From Meconema thalassinum (taxonomy: Eukaryota; Arthropoda; Insecta; Orthoptera; Tettigoniidae), in contig OX336395.1 in assembly GCA_946902985.2 (NCBI GenBank), positions 11,882,708 through 11,946,707 of the forward strand: a DNA stretch of 64,000 nucleotides. The letters run 5' to 3'. The notes under the pieces were generated by a model that had not been told where the DNA came from, did no database searches, and worked only from the letters and a program-made list of their open reading frames with translations. Positions 35,101 to 44,775 of this stretch are shown piece by piece. Both the position numbers and the translations under genes were made by a program. How positions within the stretch are numbered: position 1 is the stretch's first letter; each line of letters starts with the position of its first letter.

Positions 35101-36510
35101 CAGATCTGATGATTCTTGAGGCTTCTTTCTGGGTTTTGATGAATTCATGCCAGTTATTTTATTGGAAGTGCACAGTTAGAATAGGAAGGTCTATGGCCTT
35201 ATCGCTGGTCTTGTTCAATAATCTGTCTTTACGTTTTCGAGGAAGAACCCCAATAATCCGGGATGCTCCCAATAGTGTATCTTATAATGTCATTCGATTG
35301 GAAGGATTTTGGTTGGTGATATTTGCAAGGAAATTGTTTGAATTTTGTTTAAGACATTCCAGATTCATTCGTGGATATTTTAACAGTTCTGAGTTTGGGT
35401 CCATCAGGTTGAAACTGTACTTTAATTATAGATAAGTGGTGATCAATGTAAATAATTATTTTATTTACTTTAAGTTCATAATAATTATTATTAATATTTT
35501 CCCTTCAGGAGGATCGCAGGTTAAAGGATCATGGAAGTAATCTGTGAGAATTTTACAATTTTCTCTCTTATTTCCAGGGCCAAATCCGGAGATTTAAGAC
35601 ATGTTCTAGGTGCTTGGTAATGTGATAGTTTGTCAGCAAATGTTTTGTATCAGTTTCCTCTTATTATTATTATTATTATCATCATCATTAGCTCGTATTC
35701 TTTAATTTTTATATATAGTCATGCTTGTTCATTACTTCCCAGGATTTGAATGAGCAGCCACCCTCTGATAGGCCAGTGGGGATGAAAATTGAAGAACCTG
35801 ATGATGTATTTGAAGATGCATTTGTTAAAGAAGAACTTGATTGCCAGGTGACTGTGTACATTATTTCCCACCTTGGATTATTCTCAAATCCTTTTTAAAG
35901 TTTTGTAGTTTGTTTTAATCAGTTTTAATTTCAATTATGAAACTGAACAACAGAAAAGTTTGTCTAAAACTCAGCAATTCTTCTAGGTTTGTGCCGTGTC
36001 TTGTGTGGGGTTTCGCCTAGGACACCAAGCTGGCTCATCGGCGGGCTCTTGGTGTCCCCGCCCGGACCCCCACAGGAGTGACGAACTGTGCGCCACCTCC
36101 CTTTATATTAGGTGCAACTGCACCACTTGACTGCGAGAAATAAAGCTCAAGGAGCCTTAACCTCCCTATGAAGGCTTCCAAAAAGATGGTATATTGGCTT
36201 TCACAGTCAGTGAATTAAAACTCGGCAATTCTTCACCAAGAACCCGCCGATGAGCCAGCTTGGTGTCCTAAGCGAAACCCCACACAAGACACGGCACAAG
36301 CCTAGCGTGGTTATGTATCTACAAAATATATTTCTTTTGCCCCCTGAGGTACATTATTAACAAATTGTTTTTTCTCTGTAGGGAGCACATATCAAGGAAG
36401 ATACTGCGGTCAACAAGGAAGTTACGATCAATGAGAATGTGACTGAAGAGATAGTCGCACATGTCAAAATGGAAGCACTATCTTCATCAAGTGGCGGAGA
36501 TGCGAAAGTT
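32053..36510 (+). CDS. host gene, first three coding exons (95 codons), acidic N-terminus of a probable nuclear regulator
   Basis: Three exons join in phase 0 with no stop: 32053-32103, 35743-35847 and 36382-36510 (17, 35 and 43 codons). All start after AG and end before GT. The joined product is acidic and carries five SUMO-consensus-like psi-K-x-E motifs: IKCE, MKIE, VKEE, IKED and VKME. Such N-termini are usual in insect C2H2 zinc-finger and related transcription factors; no DNA-binding domain is visible within the window, so the function is inferred. The remaining exons must lie beyond 36510, possibly outside the window. Introns 1 and 2 hold a SINE, a decayed LINE and a foldback element. 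None of the exons is long enough to stand out as an open frame. Confidence 0.72.
32261..32476 (+). mobile_element. tRNA-derived SINE in intron 1
   Basis: The head has pol III promoter boxes: an A-box-like TGGCATAGTTTGTAGC and the B box GGTTCAAACCTGG. The body carries CCTTCCTTCGGAGGGAAAGT, AAAGCCGGCGGTCACATGTC and GGCATGTAAAAAGAACCTTC. An inverted relative at 37155-37357 shares the whole layout, which defines a family. It is too long and degenerate to be a tRNA gene. Confidence 0.85.
32490..35470 (-). pseudogene. decayed LINE (same family as the 10.8-kb relic) in intron 1
   Basis: Antisense to the host gene. The C-terminal end is open at 32947-33168 (REIYQHSEKITDTFRKRQF, MNHHRFTKRILNLALPM). 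About two copies of the 80-bp unit lie at 33222-33390. Further on the minus strand come a degenerate catalytic box YVDD (33761-33772), a degenerate 'GLRQGD' block (~33880-33910), and an endonuclease-like end (DHHLSIIK) near 35420-35440. Many stops and frameshifts show it is old. The 3' UTR includes AAAATGGCGGCTG (~32906-32918). Confidence 0.8.
35505..35660 (-). pseudogene. second fragment of the same LINE's linker region
   Basis: This segment repeats 34530-34680 (ATCATGGAAGTAATCTGTGA, TTTCCAGGGCCAAATCCGGA, TAATGTGATAGTTTGTCAGC) in the same orientation. It is a partial duplicate or a second fragment beside the main relic. A TTATTATTATT/ATCATCATC microsatellite follows at about 35658-35692. Confidence 0.65.
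35743..35847 (+). CDS. exon 2 of the 32-36 kb gene
   Basis: The acceptor TTCATTACTTCCCAG ends at 35742. The 35 codons include MKIEEPDDVFEDAFVKEEL, rich in Asp and Glu with two psi-K-x-E motifs. The donor CAG|GTGACT is weaker than those of exons 1 and 3. It is in phase 0 at both ends. Confidence 0.7.
35960..36306. mobile_element. foldback (MITE-like) element in intron 2
   Basis: An inverted relative of the 252-bp element at 31324-31875. It is followed at 36236-36306 by a piece in the opposite orientation, so the ends form an inverted repeat of about 70 bp: CTAGGTTTGTGCCGTGTCTT at the left against AAGACACGGCACAAGCCTAG at the right, with CCAAGCTGGCTCATCGGCGG against CCGCCGATGAGCCAGCTTGG. Such a transcript would fold into a long hairpin. 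There is no transposase, and the autonomous partner is unknown. Confidence 0.72.
36382..36510 (+). CDS. exon 3 of the 32-36 kb gene
   Basis: The acceptor TTGTTTTTTCTCTGTAG ends at 36381 and has a strong pyrimidine tract. The 43 codons read GAHIKEDTAVNKEV..., include VKMEALSSSSGGD and end ...DAKV, followed by the consensus donor GTAAGT at 36511. It is in phase 0 at both ends. The next exon was not found. Confidence 0.72.
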
Positions 36511-36758
36511 GTAAGTGCCTAATTATATTGAGAGCAGCTATGGTTATTAAGACAGATTATATGCTTAATGATATCTGATGTTCCTCCACCAAGTGTGGCT
36601 GAGATTTTCAAAGGTTTGATGATACGTTTTTGAGGGGATCGTGTGCACTGATGAAATATTTAGGAATTAATATGAAACCTGAATGTAATTCTAGTAATTT
36701 CTGGCTGATCATATACTTGCTCCATAGTGTATATGGAAGATATTGTTTCTCTGTGGTG

Positions 36759-36935
36759 GCAATACTGCTGAAGGAACACGAGCGACACAGCCGACTGGGC
36801 CAGGTGGAGAAGTCCTCGGTGGCGGAGCATTCCCTTCTTAAAGGCCATGATGTTCACTACGGGTGCACAGAGGTGCTGTCCAGCACCGTCCACTACCACG
36901 CGAGGCTGCAGCGAGAGGCTATTGATAAATTTATT
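36759..36935 (+). pseudogene. Penelope-like retroelement GIY-YIG endonuclease fragment
   Basis: Within an open frame (36630-36980), residues 44-103 read LLKEHERHSRLGQVEKSSVA, EHSLLKGHDVHY and LQREAIDKF. The pattern LKEH...R.GQ.EKS.VAEH....GH...........R..REAI is the conserved C-terminal part of the GIY-YIG endonuclease of Penelope-like elements. The reverse transcriptase and the GIY and YIG strands are absent. It lies just after exon 3 of the host gene. Confidence 0.72.
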
Positions 36936-37154
36936 CATTTCCTCATAACTTCTATACGAAAATGGAGTACCAGCATTTGAATGCAATATTGAGGCTGCTA
37001 GTAAAGAATGTTGAAATTGTTAGGAAGATAGCCTTTGTCAGATGATCCAGGCCATTATCTGTTCTTTAACTGGGCTTGGTATGTCATGCAGTGAACCAAT
37101 TACACAGAACAATACCAATAACTTCACAAATGACTAGGTTTCTATTCATGTTGC

Positions 37155-37357
37155 TCACACAGGTGTAATTAGTGGAAGGTTCTTTAACATGCCATAACTC
37201 TATGACATGGGACTGCCGGCTTTACTTCCCCTCCGAAGGAAGGCATTCTGAGGGATTTTAACGCACTTAAACATCCGACGACTTCGGCCGGATTTGAACC
37301 CGCGATCTTGGGCATAGAAACTTAGCATGCTACCAACTACGCCACCGAAATCGCCTA
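37155..37357 (-). mobile_element. tRNA-derived SINE (same family as 32261-32476)
   Basis: On the minus strand it reads TTCGGTGGCGTAGTTGGTAG (A box region), then GGTTCAAATCCGGCC-like B box, then the family body ending AAAGAACCTTCCACTAATTA. It is closer to a tRNA head than the 32-kb copy. Confidence 0.85.
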
Positions 37358-37394
37358 TACCAATATGTGGGAAGCATATTTTGACCAAACTACA

Positions 37395-38125
37395 AGATCA
37401 TCAGCCCAATAGTTTGCAGATGGCGGCCATGTATGTGTGCAAATAGATTCCCCCTATCAATTCAAACACGGTGAAACTGAATTGAACTACACTTGGTGCA
37501 TAGGTAGCACTAGCAACGAGCACCTCAGTGTCATGTTTTATATTGCCGCCATCTTGGCGGAAACCTAATGGCGGCCACCCAAATGTTCAAAGCTTAAATC
37601 AAATTACGACTAACCTAATCATCCGATCTCTACCAATTTTTTCAACAACATATATTCATATGGCGAGCGTCTTTTTGCTAAACTAAAAGGTCAGCAGCCC
37701 AATAGTTTCAGATGGAGGCCATGTATGTGTGCAGATCTATTCCCCCTATCAATTCAAACACGGTGAAATCGAATTGAACGAAATTTGGTACAGAGGTAGC
37801 ACTAGCAAAAGGCACTCCAGTGTCGTGTTTTATATCGCCGCCATCTAGACGGAAACGTAATGGCGGCCACCCAAATGTAAAAGGCTTAAATCAAATTACG
37901 ACCAACTTAATCATCTGATCTCTACTAAATTTTGCAACACATACTGCGCCCGAATCTCACATTAGCCACCACTTATATCCGCTAAGATGGAAAAGGATTG
38001 TAAGAACGTCGAAACCCAGCCAGATATATCAACACTTCCCTACTGGGTGAATGACTAGGAAACCGTTGACGCATACAGTCATGCAATCACACTACTAATC
38101 AGTTACGCATTTACTTGCAAATCAA
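37395..38125 (+). repeat. long imperfect direct repeat, two copies left of an LINE
   Basis: Copy A (~37404-37680) and copy B (~37690-38125) share CCCCCTATCAATTCAAACAC, GCCGCCATCT.G.CGGAAAC and TAATGGCGGCCACCCAAATG. Copy B continues with CACATACTGCGCCCGAATCT to CTTGCAAATCAAT. A third copy lies across the LINE at 39158. No coding capacity was recognised. Confidence 0.85.
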
Positions 38126-39157
38126 TGTTGTTGTTTGAGTCTTCAGTCTTTTGACTGGTTTGATGCAGATCTCCATGCCTCCCTGTCCTGAGCTAATCGT
38201 TTCATCTCTACATAGCTACCACACCCTATATCCAAGGCAATCTGTTTAATATATTCTAACCTTGGTCTACCCCTACAGTTCTTGTCCTCGACCCTTCCTT
38301 CCATAACTAAGCTTGTTATTCCTAGGTGTCTTAGTATGTGTCCTACCAACCTATCTCTTCTCTTCAATAGCAGTCGCCAGAAACATCTCTCCTCTCCCAC
38401 TCGTCTTAATACCTCTTTGTTTGTAACCCTATCTACCCATCTGATCTTCATCATTCTCCTGTAACACCACATTTCAAATGCTTCAATTCTCCTCTTTTCT
38501 GCTGCACCAATAGTCCAGGTTTCACTTCCATAGAGCGCCACGCTCCAGACAAAGGCTTTCAAAAATGACTTCCCAATACCTAAATCTATATTCGATGTCA
38601 GCAGATTCCTTTTTTGTAGAAATGCTTTTCTTGCATGAGCCAACCTACTTTTTATATCCTCTTTGCTTCGTCCATCACTGGTTATTCTGCTTCCTAAGTA
38701 ACAGAAGTCTCCTACTTCCTTCAGCTTTTCACCTGCCAATTTGATCTCCATAGAGGTTTCTGATTTATTTCGGCTGCATTCCAGTATTTTTGTTTTACAT
38801 TTATTAATTTTCATCATGAATTCATTCCGTAAGACGGAGTCCATACCATTCAAAAACTCCTTCAAATCCTCAGGCTTGTCGGCCAAGATGACGATGTCAT
38901 CAGCAAATCTCAGAGTTGAAATTATTTCTCCTTGAATCTTCACTCCCACTTTAAATTTTTCTCCAATTTCCTTCATTGCTTGTTCAATGTAAAGATTGAA
39001 AAGTATGGGTGATAAGTTGCAGCCTTGCCTTACACCTTTCTGAATACCAGCTTCTCTCTCATGTCCTTCAGCTCGAATGACTGCTGTCTGGTTTCTGTAT
39101 AGATTGTATATCACCCTCCTATCCCTGTACTTTATTCCAATAGATTTCAAAATGTCA
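38126..39157 (-). mobile_element. RTE-like LINE, 5'-truncated, between direct repeats
   Basis: Minus-strand insertion with an AAACAACAACA-type 3' tail at 38126-38137 and the 5' truncation at about 39157. It sits between copy B and copy C of the surrounding repeat. It belongs to the same family as the broken LINE at 20047-20767 and 23440-23535. Confidence 0.88.
38143..39157 (-). CDS. LINE ORF2 C-terminal half: reverse transcriptase palm to C-terminus
   Basis: The frame is open from 39207, but the first ~17 codons (MLVASAIYVPSVVQFG) are flanking repeat, not LINE. LINE sequence starts at about FDILKSIGIKYRDRR. It has GVRQGCNLSPILFNLYIE, LRFADDIVIL (FADD at residues 101-104 of the open frame), YLGSRITSDGRS, ALYGSETWT, EAFEMWCYRRMMKI, RDRLVGHILRH and EGRVEDKNCRGRPRLEYIKQ. 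These are typical of the thumb and C-terminus of RTE-like APE LINEs. There are no internal stops, so it is fairly young, but it lacks the endonuclease and the fingers of the reverse transcriptase. Confidence 0.9.
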
Positions 39158-39516
39158 AAACCGAATTGAACTACACTTGGTACATAGATAGCACTAGCAA
39201 CGAGCACCTCAGTGTCATGTTTTATATTGCCGCCATCTTGACGGAAACGTAATGGCGGCCACCCAAATGTAAAAGGCTGAAATCAAATTACGACCAACTT
39301 AATCATCTGATCTCTACTAAATTTTGCAACACATACTGCGCCCGAATCTCACATTAGCCACCACTTATATCCGCTATGGACAAGGATTGTAAGGACGTCG
39401 ATACTCAGCCAGATACATCAACACTTCCCTACTGGGTGAATGACTAGGAAACCCTTGATGCCTACAGTCATGCAATCACACTAATAATCAGTTACAAATT
39501 TTCTTGCAAATCAATA
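39158..39516 (+). repeat. third copy of the direct repeat, right of the LINE
   Basis: It starts inside the unit (ACCGAATTGAACTACACTTG) and ends CTTGCAAATCAAT, like copy B. Its first half is more like copy A (ACTAGCAACGAGCACCTCAG, ATTGCCGCCATCTTG), its second half more like copy B. Confidence 0.85.
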
Positions 39517-41125
39517 TCCATAAGAAAATGGTAGTACGAGAATCTTGAATCTCGATCGTGAACGGTGAAGTTGAGACTAAGTGAGTTCTAGTAACTAACT
39601 GGCAGTATTATCGCACGTCGATTGCGAAATGAAAAGATGATCAGTTTCTATAAAAATATGAACAGGCAAACCAAATAGTGCCCGACGTTTATTTACTAAA
39701 ATTTTGCAGACATATAACGTTCCCTATCACCAATAAATTGAATAAAAATGAAACTATTATTATATAAGCTGGTAGATAAACTTTCTACCCTTAAAATGCA
39801 GTATCGATAAGAATTACGTTGCATGAACGTCATATTCAAAATAAGTATAGAATGGATGCACTTAACAGTCACCCTGTGACTCGTTCACAATGAGCAGTCT
39901 GATCTGAGATCCGCTGTTCTCCAAAGAAATTATTTTTACAATACAAAACCCTACTATATACACGTATCTGTTTCACACGTGAATATAAACTGAATAAGAT
40001 ATCAACTATAAGGACACTAATATATTTATATAAGTGAAATTACCGTGTCCAGCACGGTATTCAAAAATCTGTACTAGATCTGACGTGATCTGTCAATCTA
40101 TAAGCGCTTCTGTCTTACAAACAATTCTTTCCAACACTTGTTCACAAAATAATGAATTCTAGTATCACTTGAGTTTCTGTCGTAGTTAGTTGAACTATTT
40201 ATAACAAACGGTTAAGTTGATTATAGTTCTAGATTGTCATAGCAATGAATAATAATAATAATAATAATAATAACATCAAAGCTCGAGACGGCACTACGTG
40301 ATTACATAATAGAAGTCGTGGATTTGATAATAACGCTGACTGACATGATAAACACACAAATACTGTACAATCCTAATGTCAGTTACTTTTCCAACACACT
40401 GTAGTAATACTTTGCTCCAACGCGGCAATACTCATATTCCTTTCATGTACGTGAACAACACTTCGTATTAGCGTCAACTACGCTTTCCAAACATGACATA
40501 TTTCCTTTCTCTCTTCTCAACAATGATCATTACATTAATACTGCACGGCATTCCTCCAATACAAACCCATCTTGCTACATACTTGTAGAAGGATCAGTGG
40601 TCCTACTAGGTAAACACTACCTGTGTCATACGATTCACGACGAATTCCTAACCTCCTCATCTCTAAATTAATTATCTTCATGCTCTAAACATCATTAATA
40701 TTCTTGTTCACAACTGTTCATCCAGTATATCATTCCACGTAAATTTCATTAATACATTTCGTTCATAAACCTTTTGAACATACTATATTTCCACGTTAAA
40801 CGGTAGTCCGCTCGTCTTTCCCATTTTATAACAATAAAGCTTTTCTTTCCTCTTCTGGTAAACATTCATGAATCAACTATTCATATTTAAACTTATTTCA
40901 ACACATATTAGACTTCAGGTAGATCTATAAGTCTCCTGGTCTGTGATTTCGTTACAGCAATTTATTGCAAAATAATTGTTGCTAATTATAGGCATCACTG
41001 GACTTCCATTGTCAACAATGTAATCCTATCTGACATTTATATCGGTTATAACAATTATCCATGACTTAATTAACGTCATATAATGTTGACATTCCACAAT
41101 TGGATTTGTCCTTGTACAATATTAT
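39517..41125. other. AT-rich sequence with an (AAT)n microsatellite
   Basis: No open frame or element was recognised in 1.6 kb. A clean (AAT)n run lies at about 40247-40273. Confidence 0.5.
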
Positions 41126-41136
41126 TGTTTATAATA

Positions 41137-41484
41137 CCAGGTGAGTTAGCCGAGGTCGTTACGGCATGACTGCTGGCAGTCGCTCACATCCGGGAGGCGA
41201 GGAGGTTCGAATCCCCCCGCCGGCAACCTTGAAGATGGTCTTCTGTGGTTTCCCATCTTCCTTCCAGGCAAATGCCGGGGTTGGTCCCCAAGTATAGGCC
41301 ACAGCCGCTACCTTCCAATTCCTAGCCCTTACATTCCAACTTCCCCCTCCCCCCCCCCCCCCAACGGTACTTGTAGCTCACCCATTGGGTGTCCGTCTCG
41401 AAGCAGCTACAAAACTGGCGAGCCGAACATGTCCTCGGACACTCCCGGCTATAATAAAAAAAGCCATACGCTAAAAAAAAAAAA
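41137..41484 (+). mobile_element. tRNA-derived SINE with perfect target-site duplication
   Basis: The head has the A box GTGAGTTAGCCGAGGTCG and the B box GGTTCGAATCCCC. The body has GGTTTCCCATCTTCCTTCCA, AAATGCCGGGGTTGGTCCCC and AGGCCACAGCCGCTACCTTC, a C-rich run (41342-41362), CTCGGACACTCCCGGC and AAAGCCATACG, ending in A12. An 11-bp direct repeat TGTTTATAATA flanks it exactly (41126-41136, 41485-41495). The family style is common in polyneopteran insects, from general knowledge and not a search. Confidence 0.92.
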
Positions 41485-41495
41485 TGTTTATAATA

Positions 41496-41887
41496 ATTAA
41501 ACATTGTTGCAGTTTAACTCTCTCTTCTTAAAATGTTATTTAACAGTGTTATATCATTTTACATAAGTGCTTTCGTTGAATAACGATGTAACTTAGCAAT
41601 ATTGAGGTAAACAAATTGCTTATCACGCAAGTGTAACGATCGAAGCATTCTCTTGCATAAAACAGTTTTTGCCAACAGTGAGTATGTTAAACGTTCCTAA
41701 AGAAATACTAAAACGAAATATCTACGTCCAAATACAAGTAAAATTACGTCTAAAACGACACACGTTGACGTAAATGAAAATTACAAAGAAATCTCTAAAA
41801 TAGACGGAATAATAGCATGAGTTATTCTAAAGAAAATCTACAAAATGAATTGGTCACCCTTGAAATACCTACAAATACTACAACAAT
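41496..41887. other. no recognisable feature
   Basis: AT-rich sequence without open frames or repeats. Confidence 0.5.
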
Positions 41888-42200
41888 CTACTGAGATAGT
41901 GGATCAGTCAATTCTGTACCTTTCCGATGATCTGCTTCTGAAATACCTCGTCCAATAGGTTCGATGTTTCTCCCCTGGGCTGGCGTGCGCTGGTCGCCTG
42001 TCTGAAGCGAGTAGGTGCTTGTAGCGTGGCGAACAGCTGAGCGCGTTCCTCTCCCCCGTGCTGCAACCACCTGTCTCCCTCGTCTCGCTGCATGGTCTTG
42101 TTTCTTCTCGGCTTGTGGCCTAGAAACTAGAACCTGGAACATTGGCGTCTTCAGATAGCATCTCGTCGTCGAAGTAGCTTTGAGCGTCCTTAGTTGACAT
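41888..42200 (-). other. possible exon or relic of an unknown protein (GC-rich island)
   Basis: On the minus strand an ATG at 42200 opens MSTKDAQSYFDDEMLSEDAN..., which stops after 26 residues at 42120-42122. Beyond it, two overlapping frames stay open: one reads KTMQRDEGDRWLQHGGEERA and continues to LLDEVFQKQIIGK, the other MFQVLVSRPQAEKK.... The stretch is clearly richer in G and C than its surroundings and looks protein-like, but no single frame spans it without a frameshift or splice. I do not recognise a family. It may be a decayed element ORF or host exons. Confidence 0.35.
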
Positions 42201-43736
42201 CTCTAAGTTTGTGATGGACCAGTGTTATTACGAACCCTAAAAACGTTACAATACGTTCTGAGTTTATAAATGAAATAACACCCCTAAATTAAAATAATAC
42301 CATAAGTTCGGTTCATCAAAAGTAAATACAATTACTCTATACATCACGAATCTCCATTCTATATCTATAACAGTATTTTCATCCATGAGGGTCCAATCTC
42401 TTTTAACTATTTACAATTTATCTACAACATTTTTACAATATCTAACTCGTAGCATTGTCTGTCTGTCTGCGAGTTCCACTGCCATAATTCGTCTTGAACT
42501 TTTTGAAGGAAGACAAACAGGAATTGATGAAAATCGAGAAGCACCGACTCAAAATTACCTTGCTTGTGTTCGTCGTAATAGCGTGTTATGGCCGTTCAAC
42601 AAAGCCTAGCTCATGCTTTAATAATCCAGCTCTGGTTGAATCTATTAATAATAATAACAATAAAATATTGCTTCAATGCAATTTCCTAATTCATGCGTTT
42701 TCCGACGATACATGGCATTCTATAGTCGCATTTAAACATCAAATTAACGCATCTTTACCTTATACAGCTGTCTCATATACTATAATACAGACACTTGTGG
42801 AATAAATCTTCACATAGGCCTTCAACATCTCCACAAGATTCAGTTCCCAAAATATAGCTTCACATTTAAGCTGCCACGATAATTTAAAAAAAAATTTCCA
42901 CTTTTTAACTCTGTTACAAATATTCCCATCGTCAACATGATCGATTGGAATCCAATTTCCAATATAAAATACCTTCTTTCATGCTCCATTATTACAACAA
43001 TGCGTTCTTCCAACAATTAAAAATCTGCAGACTATCTCCTACGTAAGACATGTTTCACATACTTGCAGTACTAATCCACAACATTCATCATTACAAGTTA
43101 ATAATAATACCTCCCGCTTGTCGTTCATAATTGTTGCAATCAACAATGCTTAAATTCTCTCTCCACATTCTAATGCAATCTGCATTTCCTACTCAAAATA
43201 CTTTAAACTTCCATTTGAACAAGTATAGTCCTTACAATTCTTTTCAGTATTTAACAAAACCCTTATTGAGTTTCTGTCACATTTCAAATTGACTTGTGCG
43301 TAAAATTAAGTGATCAGCTGTTATCGTCTGATACTCAAGAAATCTCAATTATTTTCGTTAAAAAATTGATAATTATATTATTGTCCTGTTATACTATGTC
43401 TATCTCGCATTAACTTTAATGTTCAAATAAGAACCAATTTCACCCATTTTAATTTATGGCCCTTTACTTTTCGTTCTCTTGTTCTCTGTTCTTCTCGGTT
43501 ATTACTGGCCAGAATAACTGAGCAGATCAGCTTCTCTGTTACAAGGGACAACTCCTTCTGTTTTTTCCAATGTAGGGTTTACGTGTTTTTCTTGAGCTCC
43601 CGCCTTGCTCTCTTTATATATTTGTACTGTTTATCTTTGAAAAGTGCGCGTACTGACGTCACTTAACTAAATCTTCGTTTCTTTTATTTTAATTCTGTGA
43701 TTTTTACTTCACTCCCATGCCATCAAGGTAAGGTCT
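42201..43736. other. unannotated AT-rich sequence
   Basis: About 1.5 kb without convincing open frames. The two overlapping plus-strand frames at 42385-42805 have no recognisable motif. Confidence 0.5.
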
Positions 43737-44775
43737 CTTTGTTTTGCATGTCCACCGTGTGCATGTGTGTGTGAATATTTCTTGTGGAATACTATGGTGT
43801 TTCACCTAATATAGTATGTACACCGTGTGCATGTGAGTGTGAATCTTCCTTGTGGAATACTATGGTGTTTCACCTAATATAGTATGTCCACCGTGTGCAT
43901 GTGTGTGTGAATCCTTCTTGTGGAATACTATGGTGTTTCACCTAATATAGTATGTCCACCGTGTGCATGTGTGTGTGAATCTTTCTTGTGGAATACTATG
44001 ATGTTTCACCTAATATAGTATGTCCACCGTGTGCATGTGTGTGTGAATCTTCCTTGTGGAATACTATGGTGTTTCACCTAATATAGTATGTCCACCATGT
44101 GCATGTGTGTGTGAATCTTTCTTGTGGAAAACTATGGTGTTTCACCTAATATAGTATGTCCACCGTGTGCATGTGTGTGTGAATCTTCCTTGTGGAATAC
44201 TATGGTGTCTCCCCTAATATAGTATGTCCACCGTGTGTAGGTGTGTGTGAATCTTTCTTGTGGAATACTATGGTGTTTCACCTAATATAGTATGTCCACC
44301 ATGTGCATGTGTGTGTGAATCTTTCTTGTGGAAAACTATGGTGTTTCACCTAATATAGTATGTCCACCGTGTGCATGTGTGTGTGAATCTTCCTTGTGGA
44401 ATACTATGGGGTTTCACCTAATATAGTATGTCCACCGTGTGCATGTGTGTGTGAATCTTCCTTGTGGAATACTATGGTGTTTCACCTAATATAGTATATC
44501 CACCGTGTGCATGTGAGTGTGAATCTTCCTTGTGGAATACTATGGTGTTTCACCTAATATAGTATGTCCACCGTGTGCATGTGTGTGTGAATCTTCCTTG
44601 TGGAATACTATGATGTTTCAACTAATATAGTATATCCACCGTGTGCATGTGTGTGTGAATCTTCCTTGTGGAATACTATGGTGTTTCACCTAATATAGTA
44701 TGTCCACCGTGTGCATGTGTGTGTGAATCTTCCTTGTGGAATACTGTGGTGTTTCCCCTTATATAGTTTGTCCAC
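43737..44775 (+). repeat. 68-bp tandem array (~15 copies)
   Basis: The unit carries TATGTCCACCGTGTGCATGT, GTGTGTGAATCTTCCTTGTG and GAATACTATGGTGTTTCACC, then TAATATAG. Starts are 68 bp apart (for example 43751 and 43819). Variants such as GAAAACTATGG and CCACCATG recur at a spacing of three monomers (~44090, ~44295), hinting at block copying. No coding capacity. Confidence 0.95.

Noticed and set aside
32261..41484. Functional tRNA genes at the tRNA-like heads
   Set aside because: A and B boxes are present, but there is no intact cloverleaf or acceptor stem, and the sequences continue into SINE bodies.
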